From positions 124,001 to 188,000 of the forward strand of contig NZ_CP043420.1 in NCBI RefSeq assembly GCF_008247605.1: a DNA stretch of 64,000 nucleotides, read 5' to 3'. The notes beneath the pieces were generated by a model that saw only the letters and a program-made list of their open reading frames with translations, was not told the DNA's origin and searched no databases. Both the position numbers and the translations under genes were made by a program. Positions 18,935 through 28,336 of the stretch are shown one piece after another. Numbering within the stretch: position 1 is the first letter of the stretch; each line of letters opens with the position of its first letter. The DNA comes from Kushneria phosphatilytica (GTDB lineage: Bacteria > Pseudomonadota > Gammaproteobacteria > Pseudomonadales > Halomonadaceae).

Positions 18935-19489
18935 GTGGAAATCGCGTTCTATCTGTCCGCTCTGGTGGCCATACTGTCGACCTTTCGCGTCATCACCCAT
19001 ACCGATGCGGTGCATGCGCTGCTTTATCTGATCGTGTCGCTACTGGCGATCGCCATGGTGTTTTTTGCACTGGGCGCACCCTTTGCCGCTGCGCTCGAAA
19101 TCATCGTTTATGCCGGCGCCATCATGGTGCTCTTCGTGTTCGTGATCATGATGCTCAACGTCGGGCAGGAGTCGATCGATCGCGAGCGACGCTGGCTGAG
19201 GCCCGGTATCTGGACTGGGCCCTCGATTCTGGCCGCCATTCTGCTGGTTGTGCTCGCCATCGCGCTGTGGGGCAACAGCTCACTGGGTGGTATCAGTGGC
19301 GATACGTTGCAGGCGACCGACGTTGGCATTCGCCTGTTCGGGCCCTATCTGCTGATGGTGGAACTGGCCTCCTTCCTGCTGCTGGCAGCGCTGGTGGCGG
19401 CGGTCCACATCGGTCGTGACGAAGAGCGGCAGATCGAGCCGGATCGCACCATGAACGAGCCGGCCCAGCGCGGCCCGGATAATGACTGA
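18935..19489 (+). CDS. nuoJ: NADH-quinone oxidoreductase subunit J
   Basis: 184 residues with five predicted membrane helices; NuoJ/ND6. The third helix block [24 protein letters not shown], with its pi-bulge region and Glu, is the family hallmark and sits in the coupling path from quinone to the antiporter subunits. The start is GTG 18935 with AAGGAG upstream; no in-frame ATG is close. The C-terminal tail is polar. nuoK follows after 14 bp. Confidence 0.95.
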   Translation: MEIAFYLSALVAILSTFRVITHTDAVHALLYLIVSLLAIAMVFFALGAPFAAALEIIVYAGAIMVLFVFVIMMLNVGQESIDRERRWLRPGIWTGPSILAAILLVVLAIALWGNSSLGGISGDTLQATDVGIRLFGPYLLMVELASFLLLAALVAAVHIGRDEERQIEPDRTMNEPAQRGPDND

Positions 19490-19503
19490 ATGAGGGGGCA
19501 ACC

Positions 19504-19812
19504 ATGAATGGACTACCGGTCGAGCATGGCATGGCGCTGGCCGCCATCCTGTTCGTGCTCGGGCTAGTGGGACTGCTGGTGCGGCGTAACACCCTGTTTA
19601 TCCTGATGAGTCTGGAAATCATGATGAACGCCGCCGGCCTGGCTTTCATCGTGGCCGGCCAGCACTGGGGGCAGCCCGATGGTCAGATCATGTTCATCAT
19701 GATCATTACCCTGGCCGCGGCCGAGGCCAGTATCGGGTTGGGTCTGCTGATCCAGCTCCAGCGGCGTTTCCGGACGCTCGATGTCGATGCAGCCAGTGAG
19801 ATGAACGGATGA
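19504..19812 (+). CDS. nuoK: NADH-quinone oxidoreductase subunit K
   Basis: 102 residues, three membrane helices, the standard NuoK/ND4L size. The two buried glutamates needed for coupling are visible, in [13 protein letters not shown] (helix 2) and [12 protein letters not shown] (helix 3). GAGGGG precedes the ATG. The stop overlaps the nuoL start by 4 bp. Confidence 0.97.
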   Translation: MNGLPVEHGMALAAILFVLGLVGLLVRRNTLFILMSLEIMMNAAGLAFIVAGQHWGQPDGQIMFIMIITLAAAEASIGLGLLIQLQRRFRTLDVDAASEMNG

Positions 19813-21659
19813 ATCTGTTACCCCTTGTCGCCCTGTTTCCGCTGATCGGCGCCGTGGTGCTCTCATTCAGGCCACGCATGCCCGATCGTCTTGCGGCTGT
19901 TTTTGGTGTTGGCTCAGTGGGCCTGGCCGCAGCAGTTACCGCCATCCTCGACATGGTCTGGCTGTCCGGTTCGCGCGAAGGTGTGGCCCAGCAGCTCTGG
20001 CAATGGGTCTCGGTCGGTGATTTCCGGATGGGCTTTACGCTCTATCTCGATGGCCTGTCGCTGACGATGCTCAACGTCATTACCGGTGTCGGTTTTCTGA
20101 TTCACCTGTTCGCTTCCTGGTACATGCGCGAAGATCTCGAGGGCGGTCCAGGCTATGGCCGCTTCTTCGCTTACATGAACCTGTTCGTGTTCAGCATGAT
20201 CCTGCTGGTACTGGGCAACAATCTGCTGTTGCTCTATCTCGGCTGGGAAGGTGTCGGGCTGTGTAGCTATCTGTTGATCGGTTACTACTACAAGACCGAG
20301 GCCAATGCCTGGGCAGCCTTCAAGGCGTTCATCGTTACCCGGGTAGGGGATGTGTTCCTCGCCATTGGCATGTTCATCCTGTTCGTCACCTTTCATACCC
20401 TGGATATCCAGACGCTGCTTGAGCGCGCTCCCCAGGTATGGGCGGAAGGTGATCTGATGGTTGAGCTGGCAGCATTGATGCTGCTCGGTGGTGCGGTCGG
20501 CAAGTCGGCTCAGTTACCGTTGCAGACCTGGCTGGCTGATGCCATGGCGGGTCCGACGCCGGTGTCGGCGCTGATCCACGCAGCCACGATGGTGACTGCC
20601 GGGGTTTATCTGATCGCCCGGACCCATACCATTTTTGAACTGGCGCCCTTCGTGCTCGAGCTGGTGGGCGTTATCGGCATGCTGACGCTGCTGCTGGCCG
20701 GCTTTACCGCACTGGCTCAGACCGACATCAAGCGCGTACTGGCGTACTCCACCATGAGCCAGATCGGCTACATGTTTCTGGCACTGGGTGTACAGGCCTG
20801 GGATGCAGCGATCTTCCATCTGATGATTCACGCCTTCTTCAAGGCGCTGCTGTTCCTGGCCTCCGGGTCGGTCATCATTGCCTGCCACCATGAGCAGAAT
20901 ATCTTCAAAATGGGTGGCCTGTGGCGCACTCTCAAGCTCCCCTATGCCTGTTTTCTGGTCGGCGGGGCAGCACTGTCGGCGTTGCCGCTCATTACCGCGG
21001 GCTTCTACTCCAAGGACGAGATCCTGTGGCTGGCCTTTGATCACGGTCATATCTGGCTGTGGCTGGGTGGACTGATCGGCGCCTTCCTGACCTCGATCTA
21101 TACCTTCCGGATGATTTTCATCGCCTTCCATGGTGAGGAGAAAACGCATCCGCATGCCGGTCATGGCATCGCGCATCATCTGCCGCTGATCGTGTTGCTG
21201 GTGCTGTCGACCTTTGTGGGCGCCATGATCTCCCAGCCGCTGGAGAATGTGCTGCCTGAAGTGGAAGGCAGCTACGGTCATGGGGTTCAGCTGACGCTCG
21301 AGGTGCTCTCCAGTCTCGTCGCCGTGGTTGGGGTCGGTATTGCCGCTGCCTTCTTCCTGGGACGGCGTCAGGCGATTGCCGCGCTGGCCGATTCGCCCAA
21401 GGGCCGTCAGACCTGGCGCTTTCTCCATAGCGCTTTCGCTTTCGACTGGCTCTACGACAAGCTGTTCGTTCGCCCCTGGTTGCTGCTGGCACGGCTCCAC
21501 CGGCGCGACTGGATCAATGCGCTGGTGGACTTCTGGCCCGGTCTGGCGCTGGCTCTCAATGGCCTGCTGTCGACCACCCAGAGCGGTCGGCTGCGCTGGT
21601 ACGCCGGTGTATTCATTGCCGGCGGGACACTCATGCTCGCGACCCTGATGTTGGGCTAA
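19809..21659 (+). CDS. nuoL: NADH-quinone oxidoreductase subunit L
   Basis: 616 residues, about 16 membrane helices, an antiporter-like proton-pumping subunit (ND5). Conserved blocks: [21 protein letters not shown] with the key Glu, [32 protein letters not shown] with the channel Lys, and the long lateral helix near the C-terminus after [13 protein letters not shown]. Overlaps nuoK by 4 bp and precedes nuoM. Confidence 0.97.
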   Translation: MNLLPLVALFPLIGAVVLSFRPRMPDRLAAVFGVGSVGLAAAVTAILDMVWLSGSREGVAQQLWQWVSVGDFRMGFTLYLDGLSLTMLNVITGVGFLIHLFASWYMREDLEGGPGYGRFFAYMNLFVFSMILLVLGNNLLLLYLGWEGVGLCSYLLIGYYYKTEANAWAAFKAFIVTRVGDVFLAIGMFILFVTFHTLDIQTLLERAPQVWAEGDLMVELAALMLLGGAVGKSAQLPLQTWLADAMAGPTPVSALIHAATMVTAGVYLIARTHTIFELAPFVLELVGVIGMLTLLLAGFTALAQTDIKRVLAYSTMSQIGYMFLALGVQAWDAAIFHLMIHAFFKALLFLASGSVIIACHHEQNIFKMGGLWRTLKLPYACFLVGGAALSALPLITAGFYSKDEILWLAFDHGHIWLWLGGLIGAFLTSIYTFRMIFIAFHGEEKTHPHAGHGIAHHLPLIVLLVLSTFVGAMISQPLENVLPEVEGSYGHGVQLTLEVLSSLVAVVGVGIAAAFFLGRRQAIAALADSPKGRQTWRFLHSAFAFDWLYDKLFVRPWLLLARLHRRDWINALVDFWPGLALALNGLLSTTQSGRLRWYAGVFIAGGTLMLATLMLG

Positions 21660-21670
21660 CGAAAGGAACC

Positions 21671-23209
21671 GTGAACGCCATGATCCTGCCCTGGTTACTC
21701 TTTCTACCGTTCATCGGCGGCCTGCTGTGCTGGCAGGCCGAGCGCGCCGGTGTAGCGCCGCGGCCCATCCGCTGGATCGCACTGCTGACCATGGTCGCGG
21801 TGCTGGTCCTGTCCCTCTGGCTATGGGTCACCGGCGATTATCATCTGAGCACTACTGTTGGCAACGAGCCCGATTGGCAGTTGCAGTTCCGCCTGCCGTG
21901 GATCGAGCGCTTCGGTATCACCTTCCATCTGGCACTGGACGGCCTGTCACTGATCATGGTGGCACTGACCGGCTTCCTCGGCGTACTGGCCGTACTGTGC
22001 TCATGGCAGGAAATCGATACCCGCATCGGCTTTTTTCACCTCAACCTGCTGTGGATCATCGGCGGTGTGGTCGGGGTCTTCCTTGCCATCGACCTGTTTC
22101 TGTTCTTCTTCTTCTGGGAGATGATGCTGGTGCCGATGTACTTCCTGATCGCGTTGTGGGGACACAGCTCGGAAGGGAAATCACCGGTCTATGCAGCCAT
22201 CAAGTTCTTCATCTATACCCAGGCATCGGGGCTATTGATGCTGGTGTCGATTCTGGGGCTGGTGTTCGTGCACTACAGTCAGACCGGCACCTTTACCTTT
22301 GACTATTCGGTGCTGCGTGAGGCGCCGATCTCCGGCACCTTCTCCTGGGTGCTGATGCTCGGTTTCTTCATTGCCTTTGCTGTCAAGCTGCCGGTGGTGC
22401 CGCTGCATGGCTGGCTGCCGGATGCCCACGCTCAGGCGCCTACTGCAGGCAGTGTCGACCTGGCCGGCATTCTGCTGAAAACGGCGGCCTATGGCATGTT
22501 GCGCTTTGCACTGCCGCTGTTCCCGGAAACCTCTCAGGCGTTTGCGCCGGTGGCCATGACACTGGGCCTGATCGGTATCTTCTATGGCGCTGTCCTGGCC
22601 TTTGCCCAGAGCGACATGAAGCGACTGATTGCCTGCTCCAGCATTTCCCACATGGGCTTTGTGCTGATCGGTATCTACTCCGGTACGGTACTGGCGCTGC
22701 AGGGTGTGATCGTGCAGATGGTCGCTCATGCCTTTTCCGCTGCCGGGCTGTTCATTCTCAGCGGCCAGATTTATGAGCGCCTCAAGACGCGTGACATGCG
22801 TGAGCTGGGCGGACTGTTTGGCCGAATGGGTTCGTTGCCCGGTTTCGCGCTGGCCTTTGTGGTGGCCTCACTGGGTATGCCCGGTACCGGCAACTTCATC
22901 GGCGAATTCCTGATCCTGTTTGGCGCCTTCAGTGTGGTGCCCTGGGTCGTGGTTATTGCCAGTGTTGGTCTGGTGCTTGCTGCGGTCTATTCGCTCTACC
23001 TCATGCACCGGGTCTACTGGGGACCGCCGAAATCGGAAACTTCACTGGGCGGCCTTGATACCCGCGAGTATCTGATGATGCTGCTGGTACTGGCTCTGAC
23101 CGTACTGCTGGGCTTCTATCCGCAGCTGGTGCTCGATGTATCGCATGGTGCGATGAACGAGGTCCACCACTGGTTTATCGCCTCCACCTCTTCGCCGCTA
23201 TCTTCGTAA
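21671..23209 (+). CDS. nuoM: NADH-quinone oxidoreductase subunit M
   Basis: 512 residues, about 14 membrane helices, antiporter-like pump subunit (ND4). The blocks FFFFWEMMLVPMYFLIALWG (with the essential Glu) and AFAVKLPVVPLHGWLPDAHAQAPTAGSVDLAG (channel Lys) are intact. GTG 21671 lies only 3 nt after AAAGGA and ATG 21680 lies 12 nt after it, so the true start may be either; ATG 21680 gives the E. coli-like N-terminus MILPWL. Confidence 0.96.
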   Translation: MNAMILPWLLFLPFIGGLLCWQAERAGVAPRPIRWIALLTMVAVLVLSLWLWVTGDYHLSTTVGNEPDWQLQFRLPWIERFGITFHLALDGLSLIMVALTGFLGVLAVLCSWQEIDTRIGFFHLNLLWIIGGVVGVFLAIDLFLFFFFWEMMLVPMYFLIALWGHSSEGKSPVYAAIKFFIYTQASGLLMLVSILGLVFVHYSQTGTFTFDYSVLREAPISGTFSWVLMLGFFIAFAVKLPVVPLHGWLPDAHAQAPTAGSVDLAGILLKTAAYGMLRFALPLFPETSQAFAPVAMTLGLIGIFYGAVLAFAQSDMKRLIACSSISHMGFVLIGIYSGTVLALQGVIVQMVAHAFSAAGLFILSGQIYERLKTRDMRELGGLFGRMGSLPGFALAFVVASLGMPGTGNFIGEFLILFGAFSVVPWVVVIASVGLVLAAVYSLYLMHRVYWGPPKSETSLGGLDTREYLMMLLVLALTVLLGFYPQLVLDVSHGAMNEVHHWFIASTSSPLSS

Positions 23210-23220
23210 GCTGAGCCGCC

Positions 23221-24672
23221 ATGAATCTGACTACGTCACATCTGATCGCGCTGTTGCCGCTGCTGATCGTCTCCGCCACGATCATTGTCGTCATGCTCGG
23301 CGTCGCCTGGCAGCGGCATCACTTTCTCAGCGCCACCCTGACGGTCGTCGGGCTCAACGCGGCGCTGGTATCGCTTCTGGCCACGCTGACGGTGACGCCG
23401 ATTCAGGTCACGCCGCTGCTGGCCTTTGACAACTATTCGGTGCTGTTCATGGCGCTGGCGCTGATTGCAGCGCTGGCCTGTACCACGCTGGCGCACGCTT
23501 ACCTGGAAGGTTTTGACGACCGCCGCGAAGAGTACTATATGCTGCTGCTGTGCTCGGTGCTGGGGGCGATGACCCTGGTGGCCAGTCGTCATCTGACGGC
23601 GCTGTTCATCGGCCTCGAGCTGATGTCGGTACCGCTCTATGGTATGGCGGCCTATGCCTACCGCAATCGGGTGTCGCTGGAAGCCGGCCTCAAGTACATG
23701 GTGCTGTCGGCGGCAGCTTCGGCTTTCCTACTGTTCGGTATGGCCCTGTTGTATGCCGAGGCCGGCACGCTCGAGTTCGCCGGTCTGGGGCAGTCGCTCA
23801 ACCAGGGCGGCCATGATCTGTGGCTGCTGACGGGCATCGGCATGATGGTGATTGCGCTTGGCTTCAAGCTCTCACTGGTGCCGTTCCATCTCTGGACCCC
23901 GGATGTCTATGAGGGTGCTCCGGCCCCGATGTCGGCCTTTCTCGCCACGGTCAGCAAGCTGGCCGTATTCGCTCTGCTGATTCGGCTGTTCGAGACGGCC
24001 CCGGTGACCGACAACGGCGTGTTGCACGTCATCATTGCCGTCATCGCCTTTGCTTCGATGATTGTCGGTAATCTGTTGGCGCTGCGTCAGAACAATATCA
24101 AGCGTCTGCTGGGCTACTCCTCGATTGCACACCTGGGCTATCTGCTGACCGCGCTCGTCGCCAGCAACGAACTGGCGGTCGAAACCGTTGGGGTTTACAT
24201 GGTCACCTATGTGCTGACCACCCTGGGGGCCTTTGGCGTGGTCGCACTTGTCTCCAGCCCTTACGGTGGCGCCGATGCGGCCGACATGTCGCATTACCGG
24301 GGCCTGTTCTGGCGTCGTCCCTATCTGGCTGCGGTCATGACGGTGATGATGCTGTCGCTGGCGGGCATTCCGCTGACAGCCGGCTTCATTGGCAAATTCT
24401 ACGCCATCGCCGTGGGTGTGCAGTCCGGTCTCTGGTGGCTGGTCGCCGGTATCGTGGTAGGCAGTGCGATCGGGCTCTACTACTACCTGCGCGTCATGGT
24501 CGGGCTCTATCTCCATGAAGGCGATGAAACACGCCGGGATGCGACCGATGACTGGGGACAGCGCTCCGGTGGTGTGGTGGTACTGTTACTGGCGATTGCG
24601 GTACTGGTGCTGGGCATTTATCCGCAACCGATGATTGCGCTGATTGATGCAGCGACCATGACCATCGGTTGA
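23221..24672 (+). CDS. nuoN: NADH-quinone oxidoreductase subunit N
   Basis: 483 residues, about 14 membrane helices, the third antiporter-like subunit (ND2) and last gene of the operon. The family blocks TALFIGLELMSVPLYGMAAY and GFKLSLVPFHLWTPDVYEGAPAPMSAF are seen, the latter with the channel Lys, followed by IKRLLGYSSIAHLGYLL. A strong intrinsic terminator begins 26 bp after the stop. Confidence 0.97.
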   Translation: MNLTTSHLIALLPLLIVSATIIVVMLGVAWQRHHFLSATLTVVGLNAALVSLLATLTVTPIQVTPLLAFDNYSVLFMALALIAALACTTLAHAYLEGFDDRREEYYMLLLCSVLGAMTLVASRHLTALFIGLELMSVPLYGMAAYAYRNRVSLEAGLKYMVLSAAASAFLLFGMALLYAEAGTLEFAGLGQSLNQGGHDLWLLTGIGMMVIALGFKLSLVPFHLWTPDVYEGAPAPMSAFLATVSKLAVFALLIRLFETAPVTDNGVLHVIIAVIAFASMIVGNLLALRQNNIKRLLGYSSIAHLGYLLTALVASNELAVETVGVYMVTYVLTTLGAFGVVALVSSPYGGADAADMSHYRGLFWRRPYLAAVMTVMMLSLAGIPLTAGFIGKFYAIAVGVQSGLWWLVAGIVVGSAIGLYYYLRVMVGLYLHEGDETRRDATDDWGQRSGGVVVLLLAIAVLVLGIYPQPMIALIDAATMTIG

Positions 24673-24698
24673 GCACTGCTCGCCCGCTCTCGCACAGG

Positions 24699-24729
24699 CC
24701 GCCCCGTTGGTAACAACGGGGCGGTTTTT
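24699..24729 (+). terminator. Intrinsic terminator of nuo operon
   Basis: Perfect 11-bp stem CCGCCCCGTTG (24699-24709) / CAACGGGGCGG (24714-24724), GTAA loop, then TTTTT. A textbook Rho-independent terminator 26 bp after nuoN. Confidence 0.95.
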
Positions 24730-24756
24730 CATATCCGAAAACCGGAGTGCGTGCGA

Positions 24757-25581
24757 TTAGAGCCCGCTGCTCTGACGGCGGGTATGCCCCTGTGAGGTAA
24801 TACTGATGGCCTTGGCACAGGAGGAGGGCAACTGAACGTCAACAGCCAGTGGCAGGTGATCGGAAAACATGGGCGCCAGTGCCTGAGGGTTATGCGGCGT
24901 CAGCGATGAAGAGAGCAGGATGTGATCAAGCGCTCGCGTGGGCTGCCAGGCGGGATAGCTCGGAATGGTCGGTGTATGGCGCAGGTCAAGTGCCCGACAG
25001 AAGCGCTTGTGGGCATGAAGCTGCTCGAGTGTGCAGTTGAGATCACCCATGACGACAACATGGTGCAGTGGGTCGACCAGCTCGCTCAGATAATCGAGCT
25101 GCATGTTGCGTGCGCGCATCCCGAGTGCCAGATGAGCGACGAAGATATGCAGTGCATCCGAGCCTTCACCAAAGCGAACATGCAGGGCACCACGACCGGG
25201 TGGGCCCGGCAGACGATGGTTGGTGATATGACCCGGAGGGAGCCGGCTCAGCAGGCCATTGCTGTGCTGAGCCAGTCGCCCGAGGTTGCGATTGAGTTGC
25301 TGATAGTGTGTCGGGAAACCGGCCTGCTCGGCCAGATATTCAACCTGATTGACATTACCCGAGCGAAAACTGCCTCCATCGGCTTCCTGCAGGGCCACCA
25401 GATCAAACCCCTTCAGGGTATCGCCGATCATGGTCAGCCTTGAGCCGCGGCGGCGGTGCGGCAGCAGATGCTGCCAGCTGCGGGTCAGATAGTGATGATA
25501 GGCCTGAGTATGAATCCCTACCTGAAGATTAAAGGTCAACAGGCGGATCATGCCCGGATTGTCGCTGGTCTGGCCGGTCAT
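24757..25581 (-). CDS. Endonuclease/exonuclease/phosphatase family protein
   Basis: 274 residues, no signal peptide. EEP fold motifs: RLLTFNLQV (Asn ligand), VALQEADGG (metal Glu), GDLNCTLEQLH (catalytic Asp/Asn) and the C-terminal SDHLPLAVDV (SDH, catalytic His). R-LDHIL also fits. Members cleave phosphodiesters in nucleic acids or phosphoinositides; the substrate is unknown. GGGAG sits before the ATG. It is convergent with nuoN across the terminator and follows dsbA by about 20 bp. Confidence 0.88.
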   Translation of the reverse strand: MTGQTSDNPGMIRLLTFNLQVGIHTQAYHHYLTRSWQHLLPHRRRGSRLTMIGDTLKGFDLVALQEADGGSFRSGNVNQVEYLAEQAGFPTHYQQLNRNLGRLAQHSNGLLSRLPPGHITNHRLPGPPGRGALHVRFGEGSDALHIFVAHLALGMRARNMQLDYLSELVDPLHHVVVMGDLNCTLEQLHAHKRFCRALDLRHTPTIPSYPAWQPTRALDHILLSSSLTPHNPQALAPMFSDHLPLAVDVQLPSSCAKAISITSQGHTRRQSSGL

Positions 25582-25604
25582 CCGGTCTCCCGTTTCGTAC
25601 GCCT

Positions 25605-26267
25605 TCAGTTGGAGGACTGATCGCTCTGATGGCTGCGTTGTTCGCGAACCTTGCTGATCAGGCGGTCTGTCACGTCGAGCATGTTATCGATGCCCTGAGC
25701 GCTTTGTGGGGTCACTGTGTACTTGCCGGCCACCACAATGGTAGGCGTTCCCATCACCTGCCAGGATTTGACCTTTGACATGGCCTGATTGAGCTGGCTT
25801 TTGACACCGAAGGAATTCAGGGTATCGAGGACTTTCTGTCGATCAACGCCATAATTCGAGTAGAAATCGGCAATGGCGTCATCGCTGGTCATTCGTTTGC
25901 CCTGCTTGTGGATGGCATCGAAGAAAGCCAGATGGGTCTTGTCGAGAATGCCCAGGTCCTTTGCAGTGTAGTAGGCCGCGGCATGTTTGGCCCAGGTCTT
26001 GCCCAGTGGCGCCGGTACCCGATTGAAAGCGACATCATCAGGCAGTTGCCTTACCCATTTTTCCATCGGGCGTTCGAGATCGTAGCAGTGCGGGCAGCCA
26101 TACCAGAAGACTTCGGTGACCGCGATCTTCCCATCCGGTGCTTCGGTCTGGGTTGGCTCGTCGAGCGTGGTATAGCCCGGGTCATTCGAGTCGGCGGCCA
26201 TGGCCAGTCCCGAGAACAGCAGACCGGCCAGCAGGGCCAGGGGTTGCCAGCGTGACACTTTCAGCAT
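25605..26267 (-). CDS. dsbA: Thiol:disulfide interchange protein DsbA
   Basis: 220 residues. A Sec signal peptide (about 1-24, ending GLAMA-AD) sends it to the periplasm, where DsbA introduces disulfide bonds. The thioredoxin active site is C58-P-H-C61 within VFWYGCPHCYDLE, and the cis-Pro loop is VMGTPTIVV, the classic DsbA form. An in-frame ATG at 26297 exists, but ATG 26267 has AAGGAG upstream and starts the signal peptide. Co-directional with the nuclease-like gene. Confidence 0.95.
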   Translation of the reverse strand: MLKVSRWQPLALLAGLLFSGLAMAADSNDPGYTTLDEPTQTEAPDGKIAVTEVFWYGCPHCYDLERPMEKWVRQLPDDVAFNRVPAPLGKTWAKHAAAYYTAKDLGILDKTHLAFFDAIHKQGKRMTSDDAIADFYSNYGVDRQKVLDTLNSFGVKSQLNQAMSKVKSWQVMGTPTIVVAGKYTVTPQSAQGIDNMLDVTDRLISKVREQRSHQSDQSSN

Positions 26268-26471
26268 TGCAGAATGCTCCTTGCTGCAGTCGAACATTGT
26301 AAGAAAAGGTGATCGTTTGAGTCCCTTTAGCGGGCTCCGGTTCCCTGATGGGTCGGTTCTTCGATCCTACCGCTCACGGCCAGCGCTGGCGAGCCTGCTC
26401 CGCTGTCAGTAACAGGCATGCTAGAATGGCGCGCTGATATCAATCCCTCGCCTTGCCCTGCTGGAGCTGTC

Positions 26472-27107
26472 ATGCCGGATGACTCTCGTCTCAACTTTCA
26501 TGTGACGCGCTTTATGACCAGCGCTCCCACGCTGGCCAACTGTCCGGCTGATGAGGGGCGTGAAGTCGCCTTTGCAGGCCGTTCCAATGCCGGCAAATCG
26601 AGTGCGCTCAATACCCTGACCGGCCAGAACTCACTGGCGCGAACGTCGCGCACCCCCGGACGCACCCAGCTGATCAACTTTTTCTCGGTGGGTAGCGGCA
26701 GTGAGCAGCGGCTGGTCGATCTGCCGGGCTATGGGTATGCAAAAGTGCCCGAGTCAGTTCGTCGCGAATGGCAGGCGCATCTGGCTGACTATCTACGTCG
26801 ACGCCGCTCGCTCGCCGGTACCGTACTGGTCATGGATGTGCGTCATCCGTTGACTGAATTCGATCAGATGATGCTGGGTTGGGCGGATGAAAACGATATG
26901 CCGATCCATATCCTGCTGACCAAGGCCGACAAGCTGGGTCGGGGCGCTGCAGCCTCAGCCATGACCCGGGTACGCAATGCGCTGACCGAATGGGAGGATC
27001 TGGTGTCGGTACAGCTTTTTTCGGCCCACAAGCGTCAGGGTATCGATACCCTGAGCGACCAGCTCACTCACTGGCTGACACTTCCCGCAGAAGCGGACGA
27101 GATCTAA
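26472..27107 (+). CDS. engB: Ribosome biogenesis GTP-binding protein EngB
   Basis: 211 residues of the YihA/YsxC GTPase family, needed for 50S assembly. G1 [10 protein letters not shown]2 [10 protein letters not shown]3 [10 protein letters not shown]4 LTKADKL and G5 FSAHKR(Q)G are all present. The frame is open from 26418, but ATG 26472 with GGAG upstream gives the family N-terminus. Divergent from dsbA, as in several gammaproteobacteria. Its 3' end overlaps the convergent gene at 27104 by 4 bp. Confidence 0.96.
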   Translation: MPDDSRLNFHVTRFMTSAPTLANCPADEGREVAFAGRSNAGKSSALNTLTGQNSLARTSRTPGRTQLINFFSVGSGSEQRLVDLPGYGYAKVPESVRREWQAHLADYLRRRRSLAGTVLVMDVRHPLTEFDQMMLGWADENDMPIHILLTKADKLGRGAAASAMTRVRNALTEWEDLVSVQLFSAHKRQGIDTLSDQLTHWLTLPAEADEI

Positions 27108-27493
27108 AAGCTGTAGGTGCGGGTATAGGACGGATAGTTCAGTAGTGCCGGCTGGCTCTGCTCGGGAAATTGCCACCGTTGTCCGGGAGCGTCGTCATCA
27201 CCCGCCATACCACCGTTTCCCTGCCGGGGCAGGGCACCGGGAATATCGCTGTTGAGATGCCGAGTGGGATCATGGCGGGTCGCATAGCCGGCCGACTCGT
27301 GACGAGCGACGCTATCATGCGCTTCATCGTTGAGCGTCATCAGCGGCTGCTGACTGGAAGACTCCGGGTAACGTAACTGCATGTCGGTCATGACATCGGA
27401 CACGATGCCACCTCCTTCGGGGCCCGGGCGGGCAATCACGATGGCGAGCGCACACAACACGATGGTCAGCGTCAAAAGGTCAAAGGGGCGCAT
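27104..27493 (-). CDS. Unknown protein with N-terminal membrane anchor
   Basis: 129 residues. Residues 1-22 form one hydrophobic helix ([21 protein letters not shown]) that looks like a signal anchor; the rest is polar, His/Gln/Pro-rich and probably disordered, ending [10 protein letters not shown]. No family is recognised. GGAAG lies before the ATG. It is convergent with engB and their ends overlap by 4 bp. Being small and low in complexity, it is supported mainly by the clear N-terminal helix and ribosome site. Confidence 0.55.
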   Translation of the reverse strand: MRPFDLLTLTIVLCALAIVIARPGPEGGGIVSDVMTDMQLRYPESSSQQPLMTLNDEAHDSVARHESAGYATRHDPTRHLNSDIPGALPRQGNGGMAGDDDAPGQRWQFPEQSQPALLNYPSYTRTYSF

Positions 27494-27631
27494 TACGGCT
27501 CTTCCGGCGTTTCGGCAGCAATGGAATGATTCCCATCCCCGATTGTAACAACGTCGAAAGGTTTCGGCGAAGTTTCATTTTGCGGGCATGCAATCTTCAG
27601 TTTCGTTCAGGGCGAACCGGGCGCCAGAATA

Positions 27632-28336
27632 TCATGCGTGTTCTGCAAGCCATCCCAACAGGGCGGGCAGTTCGCGTACATGGGCAAGTCGATAAACGCC
27701 TGCGGGGCAGTCGTGTCCTTCATTTTTGACATCGATCCAGGCGACCGGCATGCCGAGGTGATGCGCCGGCAGAACGTCATCACGCCATGAATCGCCAACA
27801 TGCATGGCCTGACGCGGTGCGCCGATGCCCAGATGTGCCAGCGCGGCGAGAAAACAGCGCGCATCAGGCTTGGGTGCCAGCCATTCCCCGGCCGGGATGA
27901 TGAGATCGAAATGCTCGGCCAGGCCCAGCCGGCGAATATCGGCATTGCCATTGGTAATGGCCGCCATCTTCAGCCCGCGTTGTCGAAACTCGGTGAGCAT
28001 ATCGGGGACTTCGACATGAATGTCGACCTCATGACGCAGACGCAGCATCTCTTCCATGGTGGCGTCGGTCCAGTACCGCGCTGATTCGCTCGACAAGCCG
28101 AAATCACTCAGCATGGCATAAAGCGATTCACGTCGAATCCAGGTAAAGTCTCCGCGGCGCAGTGGGTAGCGTCGGGCAAGCTCGGCACGTCGACGCTGAT
28201 ACTCCTCGAGTGGAAAGCATTCGGCATGACCGATATGAGCGTCCAGCCACTCATAGTGGTTCTGCTCGACCCGCGCCATCACTGTTCGGTTATCCCAGAA
28301 GGTGTCGTCGAGATCGAAGGTGAGCGCCTCAATCAT
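27632..28336 (-). CDS. yigB: HAD-superfamily hydrolase, YigB type
   Basis: 234 residues. HAD motif I is FDLDDTFWD (nucleophile Asp and acid Asp), motif II Thr in AAITNGN, motif III Lys in LAPKPDARCF and motif IV GDSWRDDVLPA. YigB in E. coli is an FMN/5-phosphate phosphatase; this homologue sits in the same xerC-yigB neighbourhood, so a similar role is likely but unproven. Its ATG lies inside the last codons of xerC (8-bp overlap). The longer open frame upstream is a shadow of xerC. Confidence 0.88.
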   Translation of the reverse strand: MIEALTFDLDDTFWDNRTVMARVEQNHYEWLDAHIGHAECFPLEEYQRRRAELARRYPLRRGDFTWIRRESLYAMLSDFGLSSESARYWTDATMEEMLRLRHEVDIHVEVPDMLTEFRQRGLKMAAITNGNADIRRLGLAEHFDLIIPAGEWLAPKPDARCFLAALAHLGIGAPRQAMHVGDSWRDDVLPAHHLGMPVAWIDVKNEGHDCPAGVYRLAHVRELPALLGWLAEHA

